A stretch of DNA of 64,000 nt from positions 3,368,369 to 3,432,368 of the forward strand of contig NZ_JH584241.1 in assembly GCF_000241485.1 (NCBI RefSeq). Reading direction: 5' to 3'. The position numbers were made by a program, and so were the translations under genes. Below are positions 34,132 to 43,364 of the stretch, one piece after another. Below the pieces are notes generated by a model. That model saw nothing but the letters and a program-made list of their open reading frames with translations. It ran no database searches and was not told the origin of the DNA. How positions within the stretch are numbered: the stretch's first letter is position 1; each line of letters opens with the position of its first letter. The DNA is from Sphingomonas sp. PAMC 26605. Lineage in GTDB: Bacteria > Pseudomonadota > Alphaproteobacteria > Sphingomonadales > Sphingomonadaceae.

Positions 34132-35205
34132 ATGGAAATGCCACCGCCGCCGGTCGAGCTCATCGGCGCGGCACCGCAGCACGTCGTCTCGGTCGCCAGC
34201 TTTCGTCCGGGTCCGGTCCTGTGCGGCGGCAGCCCGGTCGCAGCGGTTGCGCTCGCCCAGCCCTTTCCGATCACGCACGAACGCTGGAACGCCGCGCCGG
34301 CCCCGCCCCCCGGGGCGCTGGACTATCGCTTCAGCTTCACGCTCGATGCCGACGGGCGCCCGGGGACGATCCGGCGGATCAATCCCGCGTCGCCGCTGGG
34401 CTTCTATCTGGATAGCAACGATCTCGCGCCGGCGCTTGCTGCGTCGCGCTTCGCGCCCGGATCGCCCGGACGCCGGTGTACGATCGCCTTCACCTTGCAG
34501 CTGGACCCGGTCGAGACGGCACCGCTGGCGCGCCTGTACGAAATCGAGAGCTTGACGGTGCAACCGCTGCCGCCCGAGATCGCCGGGCGAACACACCCGG
34601 CGGGGTCGACCTGCCCGCGTGGGCCGGGCGGATATCGGCGGCTCAACAATCCCGCGTTCGAGACGATCGGGAACGCGTCGCGCAGCTTTGCCTGGAGCTA
34701 TCTGTCGTACGATACCGATCCGCGCGGCACGGTACGCGGCGTCAGGCTGCTCGGGTCGTCGGGCAATGCCGCGCTCGACAAAGCGAGCATCCGCGCGGTT
34801 TCCGCCGATCGGTTCGCGCCCGGCCCGGGCTATCGCGGCTGCATCTACCATTTCTACAAGACCGGCGGCGACATTCTTCCGGCCCCGATGCCCGCCGATA
34901 CGCCCGCCGAGACGGGCGACATGCCAGCGTGCCGGGTCGATGACGCCACGCTCAAACGCCTGCTCGGAAGCTCCGCCTATCCCGCGGCCTTCGCGCGGCG
35001 GCGGATCGAAGGATTCGCGGCGGTGCGCTACGACACCGCGCCATGGGGCGCGATCGGCAACGTCGCGGTGCTGGTGTCCGAACCCGACGAAGCGTTCGGC
35101 GCGGCGGCGCGCGCGGGTTTGTCGCAAGCGCACGTCGCGCCTTCCCCGGTCGGCCATAGCGGCTGCGTCCAGCGAATCCGCTTCAGGCTCCCGCCCAGCG
35201 GCTGA
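34132..35205 (+). CDS. Hypothetical protein with three tandem TonB C-terminal-like repeats
   Basis: 357 aa. Three similar segments are visible, near residues 60-125, 180-250 and 290-355. Each has a beta strand with Phe/Tyr-Asp, a DxxG turn, a valine-rich strand, an alanine-rich helix and a strand ending in a Cys (GRRC, YRGC, HSGC). The order resembles the small beta-alpha-beta C-terminal domain of TonB proteins. There is no obvious signal peptide or transmembrane anchor, although the first 60 residues are Pro-rich. The ATG at 34132 is used; the GTG at 34087 would add residues of unclear value. Function unknown; it may bind envelope proteins. Confidence 0.72.
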   Translation: MEMPPPPVELIGAAPQHVVSVASFRPGPVLCGGSPVAAVALAQPFPITHERWNAAPAPPPGALDYRFSFTLDADGRPGTIRRINPASPLGFYLDSNDLAPALAASRFAPGSPGRRCTIAFTLQLDPVETAPLARLYEIESLTVQPLPPEIAGRTHPAGSTCPRGPGGYRRLNNPAFETIGNASRSFAWSYLSYDTDPRGTVRGVRLLGSSGNAALDKASIRAVSADRFAPGPGYRGCIYHFYKTGGDILPAPMPADTPAETGDMPACRVDDATLKRLLGSSAYPAAFARRRIEGFAAVRYDTAPWGAIGNVAVLVSEPDEAFGAAARAGLSQAHVAPSPVGHSGCVQRIRFRLPPSG

Positions 35206-35212
35206 ACGCAAA

Positions 35213-35236
35213 AAGGGCGGCCCGCGGGCCGCCCTT
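35213..35236. terminator. Strong bidirectional terminator hairpin
   Basis: An 11-bp perfect stem, AAGGGCGGCCC (35213-35223) and GGGCCGCCCTT (35226-35236), lies between two convergent genes, 7 bases after one stop and 25 bases from the other. A-run precedes the stem and T/C follows, so it suits both directions. Confidence 0.85.
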
Positions 35237-35261
35237 CTCGTTCACGTCCAGAGTGGCGCGA

Positions 35262-36548
35262 TCAGGCTGCCGTCGGCGGGGCGTCGACGAACACCGTCCA
35301 CAGCCGCGCGATCGCCTTGTTGGGCTCGGCCGCAACCTCGGCGAGCGCAGTCTTGGCGCCGGCGCGATCGCCCGACAGCGCGAGCGCCATGCCGAGGTGG
35401 AGATTGTTGCGATCGGCGTCGGGCGCGCCCTTGGTCTCGCACAGGCGATACATCTCGATCGCCTTGGCATAGTTACGCGTGCCGAAATAGGCGTCGCCAG
35501 CCTGCTGCGCGAGGTCACCCTTGGGTGCACCAAGCGCATTCTTCTCCTTGATCGCGAGCGACGAACTGCCCGCGATCCCGGTCTTGGCGCGCGTCAGCAG
35601 CTCGGTCGCGGTGATGTTGCCCTTGGGGATCGCGCTCGAGGCGAACCCTTCGTCGAGCACCGTCTTGGCTTCGTTGGGCAGGCCGATCGTCAGCGCGGCA
35701 TCGGCATAGTCCATATATTCGCGCTGGCCGGCCTGGCTCTTGGTCGCCCACAGCAAGCGGAACAGATCGATCCGGTTCTTGCTGTACTTGACCGCCGCCG
35801 GCCCCTGGAAGCCGAAGGTGTAGATCGCGCCGCGCCAGTTCGGCGCGGTGCCATAGTCGCTCAGCCACGCCGCGGTCCAGGCATCGGCCTGCTCGGTCAG
35901 ACCGGCCTTGGTCAGGCGCGTGAAGGCATATTTGTACCAGGCTTCGGGCGGCTTGCGTCCGGCGGCCTTCTCGGCCTTGACCGCTGCCTCGAGATCGTTG
36001 GCGCCGCCTGCCACGTCGCCCGCTTCGACCTTCGAGCGCGCGATGTTGAGCTGCAGATCGTCGTTGGTGAACCCGAGGTCGCGCGCCTTGGTGTAATCCT
36101 GCACCGCGAGCTTATAGTCCTTGGTCGCAAACGCGAAGCCGGCGCGCTCTTCGTAGCGGATGCCGAGCTCGGCCTTGGGCGTCGCGGGATTGGCGATGAG
36201 CGCGTCGAGCGGCGGGGTCAGCGCGGCGACGCGCTGCGTCTCGGGCTGGCCGGCGGTCTGCGCGTTGACGAGCGAGAGACGCAGGCCCGAGGCGAGGTAC
36301 TTTTCGTAATCGCTCTTGGCGGCGGCATCGAGCGCGTCGACCGCGGCGGCGGCCTTGGTCAGATCCTTGGGCGTCGCGCCGAGTGCGGTCTGCGCATCGA
36401 CCGCCGCGGCGCGCGCTTCCTTCGAGATCGTCGGCGTCGCGGGCCCATCGGCCTTTTCCTTCTTGGCGATCGCGGGGGCGACGAGCGCGGCCCCGTTCAT
36501 GCCGACGACGAGCGCGGCGGCCAAAGCGATTTTCGAGACCATCTTCAT
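35262..36548 (-). CDS. Exported TPR-like protein of unknown function
   Basis: 428 aa. A signal peptide (MKMVSKIALAAALVVGMNGAALVAPAIA, about 1-28) gives a periplasmic protein. The body is alpha-helical with tetratricopeptide-like repeats, for example FATKDYKLAVQDYTKARDLGF, GDVAGGANDLEAAVKAEKA and FGTRNYAKAIEMYRLCE near the C-terminus. AGGAG lies 9 bases before the ATG at 36548; the longer frame upstream is not needed. It is alone between convergent and divergent neighbours. Function unknown; TPR proteins usually mediate protein contacts in the envelope. Confidence 0.85.
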   Translation of the reverse strand: MKMVSKIALAAALVVGMNGAALVAPAIAKKEKADGPATPTISKEARAAAVDAQTALGATPKDLTKAAAAVDALDAAAKSDYEKYLASGLRLSLVNAQTAGQPETQRVAALTPPLDALIANPATPKAELGIRYEERAGFAFATKDYKLAVQDYTKARDLGFTNDDLQLNIARSKVEAGDVAGGANDLEAAVKAEKAAGRKPPEAWYKYAFTRLTKAGLTEQADAWTAAWLSDYGTAPNWRGAIYTFGFQGPAAVKYSKNRIDLFRLLWATKSQAGQREYMDYADAALTIGLPNEAKTVLDEGFASSAIPKGNITATELLTRAKTGIAGSSSLAIKEKNALGAPKGDLAQQAGDAYFGTRNYAKAIEMYRLCETKGAPDADRNNLHLGMALALSGDRAGAKTALAEVAAEPNKAIARLWTVFVDAPPTAA

Positions 36549-36734
36549 TGTCGAACTCTCCTTTTGCCACGCAAGCGCCGCGCGGCGGAATCCTGTCGCC
36601 GCTCTAACGCCGTCGGTCATACGGTCAAGCGAGCGCAATCGAGTAACCTCTTCGCTCAACCCTGGTCCGACCCGTTATATCCCTGTCGCGAGACTCTTTG
36701 ACGCGTTCGCGACGCGGGCCTAACGGCAGGGACG

Positions 36735-37487
36735 ATGATCGCCTTGCTCTCCCCCGCCAAGACGCTCGATTACGAGAGTCCGCTCCCCGCCCTCACCCCG
36801 ACCACGCCGCGCTTCGCCGCCGAGGCCGAATCGCTCGCCAAATCGGCGGCGAACCTGTCGCAGAAGCGGCTCGCCGAGCTGATGCACATCTCGCCCAAAT
36901 TGGCGAAGCTCAACGCCGACCGCTTCGCGGGGTTCGCCGACGCGCCCGAGCGGCCCGCGCTCTTCGCCTTTGCCGGTGACGTCTATACCGGGTTCGAGGC
37001 GCAGACGCTCGACGAAAGCGCGATCGCCTTCGCGCAGGATCATGTGCGGATGCTGTCGGGGCTGTACGGCCTGCTCCGCCCGCTCGACGCGATGAAGCCG
37101 TATCGCCTCGAGATGGGCACGCGTTGGGCGCCGCGCCGCCACAGCCTCTACGAATGGTGGGGTGACCGGATTGCCGCCGCAGTACGCGAAGCGGTCGCAG
37201 ACGAAGGATCGGGCGTCGTGCTCAACCTCGCGAGTCAGGAATATTTCGGCGCGGTGCTCGGCAAGCTCGACGGCGTGCGCGTGATCGATGTCGATTTCCG
37301 TGAGCCCGGGCCCGACGGGCCACGCTTCGTCAGCTTCCATGCCAAGAAGGCGCGCGGGCTCGTCGCGCGCTGGCTGTGCGAGCATCGCATTACCGAGATC
37401 GACGCCATGAAGGGCTTCGACACCGACGGCTATCGCTTCGCCAAGGCCGAGAGCGAACCCGATCGCTGGCGGTTCACGCGGTCATGA
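36735..37487 (+). CDS. yaaA: Peroxide stress protein YaaA (DUF328)
   Basis: 250 aa. It begins MIALLSPAKTLDYESP and holds KRLAELMHISPKLAKLNADRF, PALFAFAGDVYTGF, RMLSGLYGLLRPLD, MGTRWA and VLNLASQEYF, all conserved in YaaA. The family lowers intracellular free iron and protects DNA during peroxide stress. Its stop overlaps the ATG of the following short-chain dehydrogenase (ATGA), so the two form an operon. Confidence 0.96.
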   Translation: MIALLSPAKTLDYESPLPALTPTTPRFAAEAESLAKSAANLSQKRLAELMHISPKLAKLNADRFAGFADAPERPALFAFAGDVYTGFEAQTLDESAIAFAQDHVRMLSGLYGLLRPLDAMKPYRLEMGTRWAPRRHSLYEWWGDRIAAAVREAVADEGSGVVLNLASQEYFGAVLGKLDGVRVIDVDFREPGPDGPRFVSFHAKKARGLVARWLCEHRITEIDAMKGFDTDGYRFAKAESEPDRWRFTRS

Positions 37488-38182
37488 GCGGCGCGGCAGT
37501 GATCATCGGCGCGTCGGGCGGAATCGGCGCGGCGCTCGAGGCGGCGCTGATCGACGAGGCCGCGTTCGATGTCGTACACGGCTTCGCGCGGTCGCGTTCG
37601 GGTGCGCAGCATCTCGATCTCACCGACGAGTCGAGCATTGCCGCGGCGGCAGCGCACGTCGCCAAAGGCCCCGCCCCGACGCTGGTGATCGTCGCGACCG
37701 GAATCCTCCACGACGGCGAGCATGGGCCGGAAAAGGCGTTGCGCGAGCTCGATCCCGCCTGGCTGTCCCGCGTCCACGCCATCAACGCGATCGGCCCGGC
37801 GCTGATCGCCAAGCATTTTCTACCGCTCACGCCCAAGACCGGTCGCAACGTCTTCGCTGCGCTCTCGGCGCGCGTCGGCAGTATCTCCGACAACAAGATG
37901 GGCGGCTGGCACGGCTATCGCGCTTCGAAAGCCGCACTCAACATGCTGGTGCGCACGATCGCGATCGAGGAGAAGCGCCGCAACGATCGTGCGATCGTCG
38001 TGACGCTGCATCCGGGCACGGTCGACACCGCGCTGTCGAAACCGTTCCAGGGCAATGTCCAGCCCGGACGCCTGTTCGACACCGAACGCGCGGCGCTGCA
38101 ACTGCTCGACGTGATCGAAGCGTTGAAGGCGCCCGACACCGGCAAGCTGTTCGATTTCGAAGGCAAGGAAGTGCCCTTCTGA
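37484..38182 (+). CDS. Short-chain dehydrogenase/reductase (SDR)
   Basis: 232 aa with a Rossmann fold. The cofactor loop is IIGASGGIGAAL near residue 7. The YxxxK active site appears as YRASK after GGWHG, preceded by the Ser in ALSARVGSIS. The C-terminal DFEGKEVPF tail is seen in CsgA/YbbO-like SDRs found next to yaaA. It is translationally coupled to yaaA. Substrate not known. Confidence 0.9.
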   Translation: MSGAAVIIGASGGIGAALEAALIDEAAFDVVHGFARSRSGAQHLDLTDESSIAAAAAHVAKGPAPTLVIVATGILHDGEHGPEKALRELDPAWLSRVHAINAIGPALIAKHFLPLTPKTGRNVFAALSARVGSISDNKMGGWHGYRASKAALNMLVRTIAIEEKRRNDRAIVVTLHPGTVDTALSKPFQGNVQPGRLFDTERAALQLLDVIEALKAPDTGKLFDFEGKEVPF

Positions 38183-38293
38183 GCGCGGCTCCATGACGAA
38201 CTTGTCACCTCGGAGGGATTGATACGGTTGCAAAACGGTCCCATCCTTGGCCGTATCGAGCAGCAAGCTCGAAGCTACTTCGAGGGGACCGTC

Positions 38294-38602
38294 ATGATCA
38301 GTCACGCATTCGCCGCCATCGTCCTGATGTCGGGCACCGCCGCACTCGCGCAGACCCCGGTCGCGACCAAGACGACCACCAAAACCGTCACCAAGCCCGC
38401 CGCTGCGCCGACAAGCAAGACGACGGTGACGACGACGAAGACCACCCCGCCCGCGACGACCGTCAAGGCCACCACGGTCGCGCATTCGCGCACGACGACG
38501 ACGACCGGCGGCCGCATGGTCCAGGCCAAGCTCGCCAACGGCAAGACCGTCACCTACAATTGCTCGCTGCCGGGCAACAAGACCAAGACCGCCTGCAAGT
38601 AG
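38294..38602 (+). CDS. Small secreted Thr/Lys-rich protein, function unknown
   Basis: 102 aa. Signal peptide about 1-20 (MISHAFAAIVLMSGTAALAQ). The mature part is low-complexity, dominated by T, K, A and V with repeated TTKT and TVT words, followed by a short conserved-looking tail with two Cys (VTYNCSLPGNKTKTACK) that could form a disulphide. GAGGGGAC lies before the ATG at 38294. It is followed by a hairpin at 38615-38647. The composition fits a short envelope or secreted protein; no family recognised. Confidence 0.7.
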   Translation: MISHAFAAIVLMSGTAALAQTPVATKTTTKTVTKPAAAPTSKTTVTTTKTTPPATTVKATTVAHSRTTTTTGGRMVQAKLANGKTVTYNCSLPGNKTKTACK

Positions 38603-38614
38603 CGCGCGTTCCCG

Positions 38615-38647
38615 CCCCTGCGCGCGCCATCGGGACATGCGCAGGGG
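38615..38647 (+). terminator. Candidate terminator hairpin downstream of the small secreted protein gene
   Basis: Perfect 9-bp arms CCCCTGCGC (38615-38623) and GCGCAGGGG (38639-38647), with a 15-base loop, lie 13 bases after the stop codon and 67 bases before gyrA. There is no long U-run, so it may also be a leader structure of gyrA. Confidence 0.5.
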
Positions 38648-38713
38648 TGGCATTTGCCGTCGCGCCGGGCTAGGGTTGTCACGACCCCGTAACACAGCCG
38701 AAGGCACCGCACA

Positions 38714-41485
38714 TTGACCGACGAGACCGTCCTCGCCGACCCTTCCGATATTGCGCCGATCTCGATCGTCGACGAAATGAAGTCGAGCTATCTCGACTAT
38801 GCGATGAGCGTGATCGTCGCGCGCGCGCTGCCCGATGTCCGTGACGGCCTGAAGCCCGTCCACCGCCGCATCCTGTGGTCGGCGAGCGAAAGCGGCTTCG
38901 TCTACAACCGCCCGTATCGCAAATGCGCGCGCATCGTCGGTGATGCGATGGGTAAATATCACCCGCACGGCGACAGCTCGATCTACGACGCCTTGGTCCG
39001 CATGGCGCAGGACTGGTCGATGCGCGTCACGCTGATCGACGGCCAGGGCAATTTCGGATCGATGGATCCGGATAAAGCCGCGGCGATGCGCTACACCGAG
39101 GCGCGTCTCGCCAAGGTGACGAATTCGCTGCTCGAGGACATCGACAAGGACACCGTCGATTTCACGCCGAACTATGACGGCTCGGAGCGCGAGCCTTCGG
39201 TCCTTCCGGCGCGCTTCCCCAATCTGCTCGTCAACGGTGCCGGCGGCATTGCGGTCGGCATGGCGACCAACATTCCGCCGCACAATCTCGGCGAAGTGAT
39301 CGACGCGACGCTCGCGATGCTCGACGCCAAGACCGGCGCGCGCGAGGCGCTCACCACCGAGGAACTGCTCGAGATCGTCCCCGGTCCCGATTTCCCGACC
39401 GGCGCGATCATCCTCGGCCGCTCGGGCGCGCGCTCGGCCTATGAGACCGGCCGCGGCTCGGTCATCATCCGCTCGCGCTACGTCGTCGAGGAAGGCCGCG
39501 GCGATCGCCGCTCGATCGTGCTGACCGAGATCCCCTACCAGACCGGGAAGAACGGCCTGGTCGAGAAGATCGCCGAAGCCGCCAAGGACAAGCGCATCGA
39601 AGGCGTCAGCGACATTCGCGACGAATCGAGCCGCATGGGCGTGCGCATCGTGATCGACCTCAAGCGCGATGCGACCCCCGACGTCGTGCTCAACCAGCTG
39701 TGGCGCCACACCCCGGCGCAGTCGAGCTTCCCGGCGAACATGCTCGCGATCCGCGGCGGCCGCCCCGAACTGCTCAACCTGCGCGACATCCTCGAAGCGT
39801 TCGTCGGCTTCCGCGAGGAAGTGATCACGCGGCGCTCGAAGTTCGAGCTCGCCAAGGCGCGCGAGCGCGCGCATCTCTTGCTCGGCCTCGTCATCGCGGT
39901 CAGCAACCTCGACGAGGTCGTCAAGATCATCCGCGGCTCGTCGAGCCCGGCCGCGGCGCGCGAGGCGCTGCTCTCGCGCGACTGGCCGATCGCCGACATC
40001 GCGCCCTATATCCGCCTGGTCGAGGCGGTCGACACCGAGGTCACCGGCGCGACCTATCGCCTGTCCGAACTGCAGGTCCGCGCGATCCTCGATTTGCGCC
40101 TGCATCGCCTGACCGCGCTCGGGCGCGACGAGATCGGCAACGAGCTCCAGGGCCTCGCCGATTCGATCGCCGAGCTGCTCGAAATCCTCGCCAACCGCGC
40201 CAAGCTCTACGCCGTGATGCGTGAAGAACTGGTCGCCGTCCGCGCCGAGTTCGCGACGCCGCGCAAGACCGAGATCGCCGCTGCCGCCGACGGCATCGAC
40301 GACGAGGATCTGATCGAGCGCGAGGACATGGTCGTCACCGTGACGATGCAGGGCTATATCAAGCGTACCACGCTCGACACCTTCCGTGCCCAGGCGCGTG
40401 GCGGCAAGGGCCGCGCGGGGATGGCGACCAAGGACGAGGACGCGATCACCAACCTGTTCGTGACGAGCACGCACACCCCGGTGCTGTTCTTCTCGACGCT
40501 CGGCAAGGTCTACCGGATGAAGGTCTGGAAGCTGCCCGAGGGCGGTGCTGCGACACGCGGCCGGCCGATGATCAACCTGCTCCCGCTGGCCGAGGGCGAG
40601 GTCATCTCGACCGTGCTCGCGCTGCCCGAGGACGAGGCCGAATGGGCCAAGCTCCACGTCATGTTCGCCACCGCGAACGGCAGCGTGCGCCGTAACTCGA
40701 TGGACGCCTTCGCCAACATTCCGACCGCGGGCAAGATCGCGATGAAGTTCGAGGGGATCGACGAGGACGATCGCCTGATCGGCGTCGCTCTGCTGAGCGA
40801 AGAGGACGACGTCCTGCTCGCCACCCGCGCCGGGAAGGCGATCCGCTTTGCAGCGCATGAAGTCCGCGAATTCCAGAGCCGCAACTCGACCGGCGTGCGC
40901 GGCATGGCGCTCAAGGGCGACGACAAGGTGATCTCGCTGTCGATCCTCCACCGCGTCGGCGCGACGCCCGACGAGCGCGAGGATTACCTCCGCTTCGCCC
41001 CCTGGAAGGGCGAGAAGGACGGCGAGCCGACGATGGAGGCCGCGCGCTATCAGGAACTGATGGAGCGCGAGCAGTTCGTGCTGACCGTCTGCGAGAACGG
41101 CTATGGCAAGCTGTCCTCGGCCTATGACTATCGCCGCACCGGCCGCGGTGGCCAGGGCATCACCAATATCGACAACATCCCGCGCAACGGTCCCGTCGTC
41201 GCGAGCTTCGCCGCGACCAAGGGCCACCAGCTGATGCTCGTCACCGATCAGGCCAAGGTGATCCGCACCACATTGGGCTCGATGCGCGTGATCGGCCGCA
41301 ACTCGGCGGGCGTGAAGCTGTTCGACGTCGGCAAGAACGAGCATGTCGTCTCGGCCGCGCGGATCGAAGAGTCCGAGGGCGATGCCGAGGCCGACGTCCG
41401 CGACCTGACGTCGGTCGAGCTCGCGCCCGACGACACCGCCGACATCAGTGACGATCTTGCTGCCGGCCCGGAGAATGGCGAATGA
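38714..41485 (+). CDS. gyrA: DNA gyrase subunit A
   Basis: 923 aa; type IIA topoisomerase subunit that cuts and rejoins DNA. Catalytic Tyr127 is in [11 protein letters not shown]. The quinolone-determining region has S88 and D92 (GDSSIYD), equivalent to wild-type Ser83/Asp87 of E. coli. The GyrA box appears as [10 protein letters not shown], typical of gyrase rather than ParC, and the beta-pinwheel C-terminal domain follows. The start is a TTG at 38714, since upstream sequence has no better codon. The stop overlaps the DUF952 gene (ATGA). A possible inverted repeat lies ahead of the start. Confidence 0.97.
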   Translation: MTDETVLADPSDIAPISIVDEMKSSYLDYAMSVIVARALPDVRDGLKPVHRRILWSASESGFVYNRPYRKCARIVGDAMGKYHPHGDSSIYDALVRMAQDWSMRVTLIDGQGNFGSMDPDKAAAMRYTEARLAKVTNSLLEDIDKDTVDFTPNYDGSEREPSVLPARFPNLLVNGAGGIAVGMATNIPPHNLGEVIDATLAMLDAKTGAREALTTEELLEIVPGPDFPTGAIILGRSGARSAYETGRGSVIIRSRYVVEEGRGDRRSIVLTEIPYQTGKNGLVEKIAEAAKDKRIEGVSDIRDESSRMGVRIVIDLKRDATPDVVLNQLWRHTPAQSSFPANMLAIRGGRPELLNLRDILEAFVGFREEVITRRSKFELAKARERAHLLLGLVIAVSNLDEVVKIIRGSSSPAAAREALLSRDWPIADIAPYIRLVEAVDTEVTGATYRLSELQVRAILDLRLHRLTALGRDEIGNELQGLADSIAELLEILANRAKLYAVMREELVAVRAEFATPRKTEIAAAADGIDDEDLIEREDMVVTVTMQGYIKRTTLDTFRAQARGGKGRAGMATKDEDAITNLFVTSTHTPVLFFSTLGKVYRMKVWKLPEGGAATRGRPMINLLPLAEGEVISTVLALPEDEAEWAKLHVMFATANGSVRRNSMDAFANIPTAGKIAMKFEGIDEDDRLIGVALLSEEDDVLLATRAGKAIRFAAHEVREFQSRNSTGVRGMALKGDDKVISLSILHRVGATPDEREDYLRFAPWKGEKDGEPTMEAARYQELMEREQFVLTVCENGYGKLSSAYDYRRTGRGGQGITNIDNIPRNGPVVASFAATKGHQLMLVTDQAKVIRTTLGSMRVIGRNSAGVKLFDVGKNEHVVSAARIEESEGDAEADVRDLTSVELAPDDTADISDDLAAGPENGE

Positions 41486-41838
41486 GCGACCTGCCGCTGA
41501 CTGCGTACAAGGTTCTGACCGCCGAGCAGATGGCGACGCTGGAGAAGAACGAATCCTTCGCCGGCGCGCCAATCGACCTTGCCGACGGTTACATCCATTT
41601 CTCCACCGCTGACCAACTCACCGAAACGGTCGACAAGCACTTCGCTGGCCAGACCGACCTGCACATTGCCGCGGTCGATCTCGGGTCCTTCGGCGCCGCG
41701 CTAAAATGGGAAGAGTCGCGCGGCGGCCAGCTTTTCCCGCATCTCTATGGTGGCCCGTTGCTGCTCGAGACGGTGATCGCCTACGGTCCGCTCGAGCGCG
41801 ATGCCGACGGCAAGGTCAAGCTGCCGGTCGCAGGCTGA
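41482..41838 (+). CDS. DUF952 domain protein
   Basis: 118 aa. The family pattern YKVLTAEQM near the N-terminus, then DGYIHFSTADQL and HLYGGPLLLETVIAYGPLERDADG at the C-terminus, matches DUF952. The fold is related to small enzymes and binding domains, but the role is not known. It overlaps gyrA by ATGA, and the two are often adjacent in sphingomonads. No signal peptide or membrane segment. Confidence 0.9.
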   Translation: MSDLPLTAYKVLTAEQMATLEKNESFAGAPIDLADGYIHFSTADQLTETVDKHFAGQTDLHIAAVDLGSFGAALKWEESRGGQLFPHLYGGPLLLETVIAYGPLERDADGKVKLPVAG

Positions 41839-41847
41839 GCGCGGCGC

Positions 41848-42219
41848 TCAGCCGCGCATCGCCACGGCCTTGGTCAAGGTGTTGAAGTTCGGCAGATAGG
41901 GATTGCTGCCGATCACGGCGAGCGGTGCAATCGGCTTGTGGAAATTGATGCCGCAGGCCGTGTCGTCGCTCCATACCACGGTCCCGACGACCTCAAGGTT
42001 TTCGGCGAGCAGGACGATCTCTTCGCCACGCTTTGGCAGGTCGGCGCCACGCACGCACGCGCCGACGCACGAAATGTCGGCGATCTCGACTGCGAGCGGT
42101 TTACGGTCGATGATCACCGTGCCCGAGAAGCGAGCCAGATACCGCTGCTCAGACCGAACGTCTTTCAGGTCCTCGATCCGATCCGTGTCCACAATCCTGG
42201 CTGTCTGGTCGTTGGTCAC
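41848..42219 (-). CDS. PilZ-domain protein
   Basis: About 123 aa. The opening RYLARFSGTVIIDRKPLAVEIADIS follows the PilZ pattern (R-x-x-x-R then D/N-x-S-x-x-G as DISCVGACVRG), so cyclic di-GMP binding is possible, although the first motif is imperfect (QRYLAR). The C-terminal strand has CGINFHKPI. The GTG at 42219 (VTNDQTAR) is chosen because the longer frame runs into the DUF488 gene. It converges with the DUF952 gene, with 9 bp between. The role may lie in motility or surface polysaccharide control. Confidence 0.75.
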   Translation of the reverse strand: MTNDQTARIVDTDRIEDLKDVRSEQRYLARFSGTVIIDRKPLAVEIADISCVGACVRGADLPKRGEEIVLLAENLEVVGTVVWSDDTACGINFHKPIAPLAVIGSNPYLPNFNTLTKAVAMRG

Positions 42220-42284
42220 AGAGCGATAACATAACCAGGTTGGTTTCGTTCCGACATTGCTCCCTGGCAAAGGCTTACAGGGGA

Positions 42285-42716
42285 TCACGCATATAGGTCG
42301 ATGACCTCGGCATCCGCGGCTTCGGCATCGAGCAACAGCGTGCGATGGCAATGCTTCGGATCGCGCTCGAAGCACAGCAAGGCGCTCGGCTTCTCCGCCG
42401 CAAGCGCGAGCATCTGCGCCGACTGCGCCTGCGCCTCGGGCAGGACGAGCTGCTCGGCATAGACCGCCTCGAGCGTCGCGACGTCGCCTTTCTTCGCCGC
42501 ATCGCGTCCCCGCTTGGGCGTGCCGAGGGCTTTCAGATGAAAATAGTCGATCCCCGCCTCGGCCAGCGAAGCGGCAAGCGCGGTCTTCGAAAACCCCGGT
42601 CGGCGCGACAGAGGCAGCGCCCGTACGTCGATCACCCGCTCGACGCCAGCTTGGGTCAGCGCCGCGATGAAGGCTGCCATCGTCGTGGCCTCATACCCGA
42701 TCGTGAAAATTTTCAT
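42285..42716 (-). CDS. DUF488 family protein
   Basis: 143 aa. MKIFTIGYEATTMAAFIAAL, VIDVRALPLSRRPGF and the Cys-containing LLCFERDPKHCHR are the DUF488 signatures. The start at 42716 has a strong AGGAGG 5 bases upstream and is preferred over 42740. The family is widespread but its biochemical role is unclear. The stop is 65 bp from the PilZ gene start on the same strand. Confidence 0.92.
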   Translation of the reverse strand: MKIFTIGYEATTMAAFIAALTQAGVERVIDVRALPLSRRPGFSKTALAASLAEAGIDYFHLKALGTPKRGRDAAKKGDVATLEAVYAEQLVLPEAQAQSAQMLALAAEKPSALLCFERDPKHCHRTLLLDAEAADAEVIDLYA

Positions 42717-43050
42717 CGCGTCCTCCTGCAACGGAACCACGGCAAACCGTCATCGTCCAACGCATCAGCGACGAAAGAGCATGCAGCAAATCGATGGTCG
42801 CCGCGATGCTGCGGAAAGAGGTCATCCGCAAAGAAGAAAATAGGGATCGGCCCTTACCGCGGGCGCAGCGCAACCCCGCTCCCTCAACATTAAAATAGAA
42901 TATTGATAATTCGACAATTGCTGAACAGAGTTACGGATAGATAGACGCTTACATCCAATACGATGGCCTAAATGGCGCGTATCTCTTCAAACACGAATAA
43001 ACACAATAATTCTCAGGATCAATCCGGACACTCTTTCGCAGGAGACTGAA
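42717..43050. other. Intergenic AT-rich stretch with no gene
   Basis: This 334-bp region between DUF488 and the orphan gene has no supportable ORF. From about 42890 to 43030 the sequence is much richer in A and T than any other part of the window, including TTAAAATAGAATATTGATAATT. TTGATAATTC followed by AT-rich words could give a promoter for the following gene. The shift in composition suggests recent acquisition or a regulatory region. Confidence 0.7.
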
Positions 43051-43350
43051 ATGGCAACCGACATCAGAAAAGCCACACTCGTTGCCGCCCGGGACTTGCC
43101 GAAGATCGTCGAAGCCGCGGTGCATGCCGCCGGCGATCGCGTCGGGGTTTCAGGGCAACTCGTTCTGCGCTGGGATCTGGCGGGGAAGGTTGTCCGCGAC
43201 TTGCTCGAGGGCCAGAAATTTGCCGACAATGTCGCACTCCACATGAAGGCCGCAGGGGTGGACGCAGCGCCCGCCGTATTGGCGATCGACAACCATATCA
43301 TCGCCGGATTCTTCGAGCGCCAGGCGGTGCCGCAAATCCGCACGCTTTGA
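43051..43350 (+). CDS. Orphan small protein, possible partner of the Cys-rich protein
   Basis: 99 aa, soluble, no signal peptide. CAGGAGACTGAA before the ATG is a strong ribosome-binding site. The sequence (ATLVAARDLPKIVEAAVHAAG, GQLVLRWDLAGKVVRDLLEGQ, PAVLAIDNHIIAGFFERQ) alternates Leu/Val-rich helices and strands. I recognise no family. The next gene starts 15 bp further on and is Cys-rich, so they form a two-gene unit set off by an AT-rich leader. No metal-binding or catalytic motif is visible. Confidence 0.68.
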   Translation: MATDIRKATLVAARDLPKIVEAAVHAAGDRVGVSGQLVLRWDLAGKVVRDLLEGQKFADNVALHMKAAGVDAAPAVLAIDNHIIAGFFERQAVPQIRTL

Positions 43351-43364
43351 ATCGGGAGGCGGGA

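Noticed and set aside
37820..41572. 1250-aa minus-strand frame
   Set aside because: Antisense shadow of gyrA; the reverse frame is rich in Arg, Asp and His and matches nothing.
42285..42375. Longer start for the PilZ gene (to 42375)
   Set aside because: It would overlap DUF488 on the same strand by 91 bases; GTG 42219 is sufficient.
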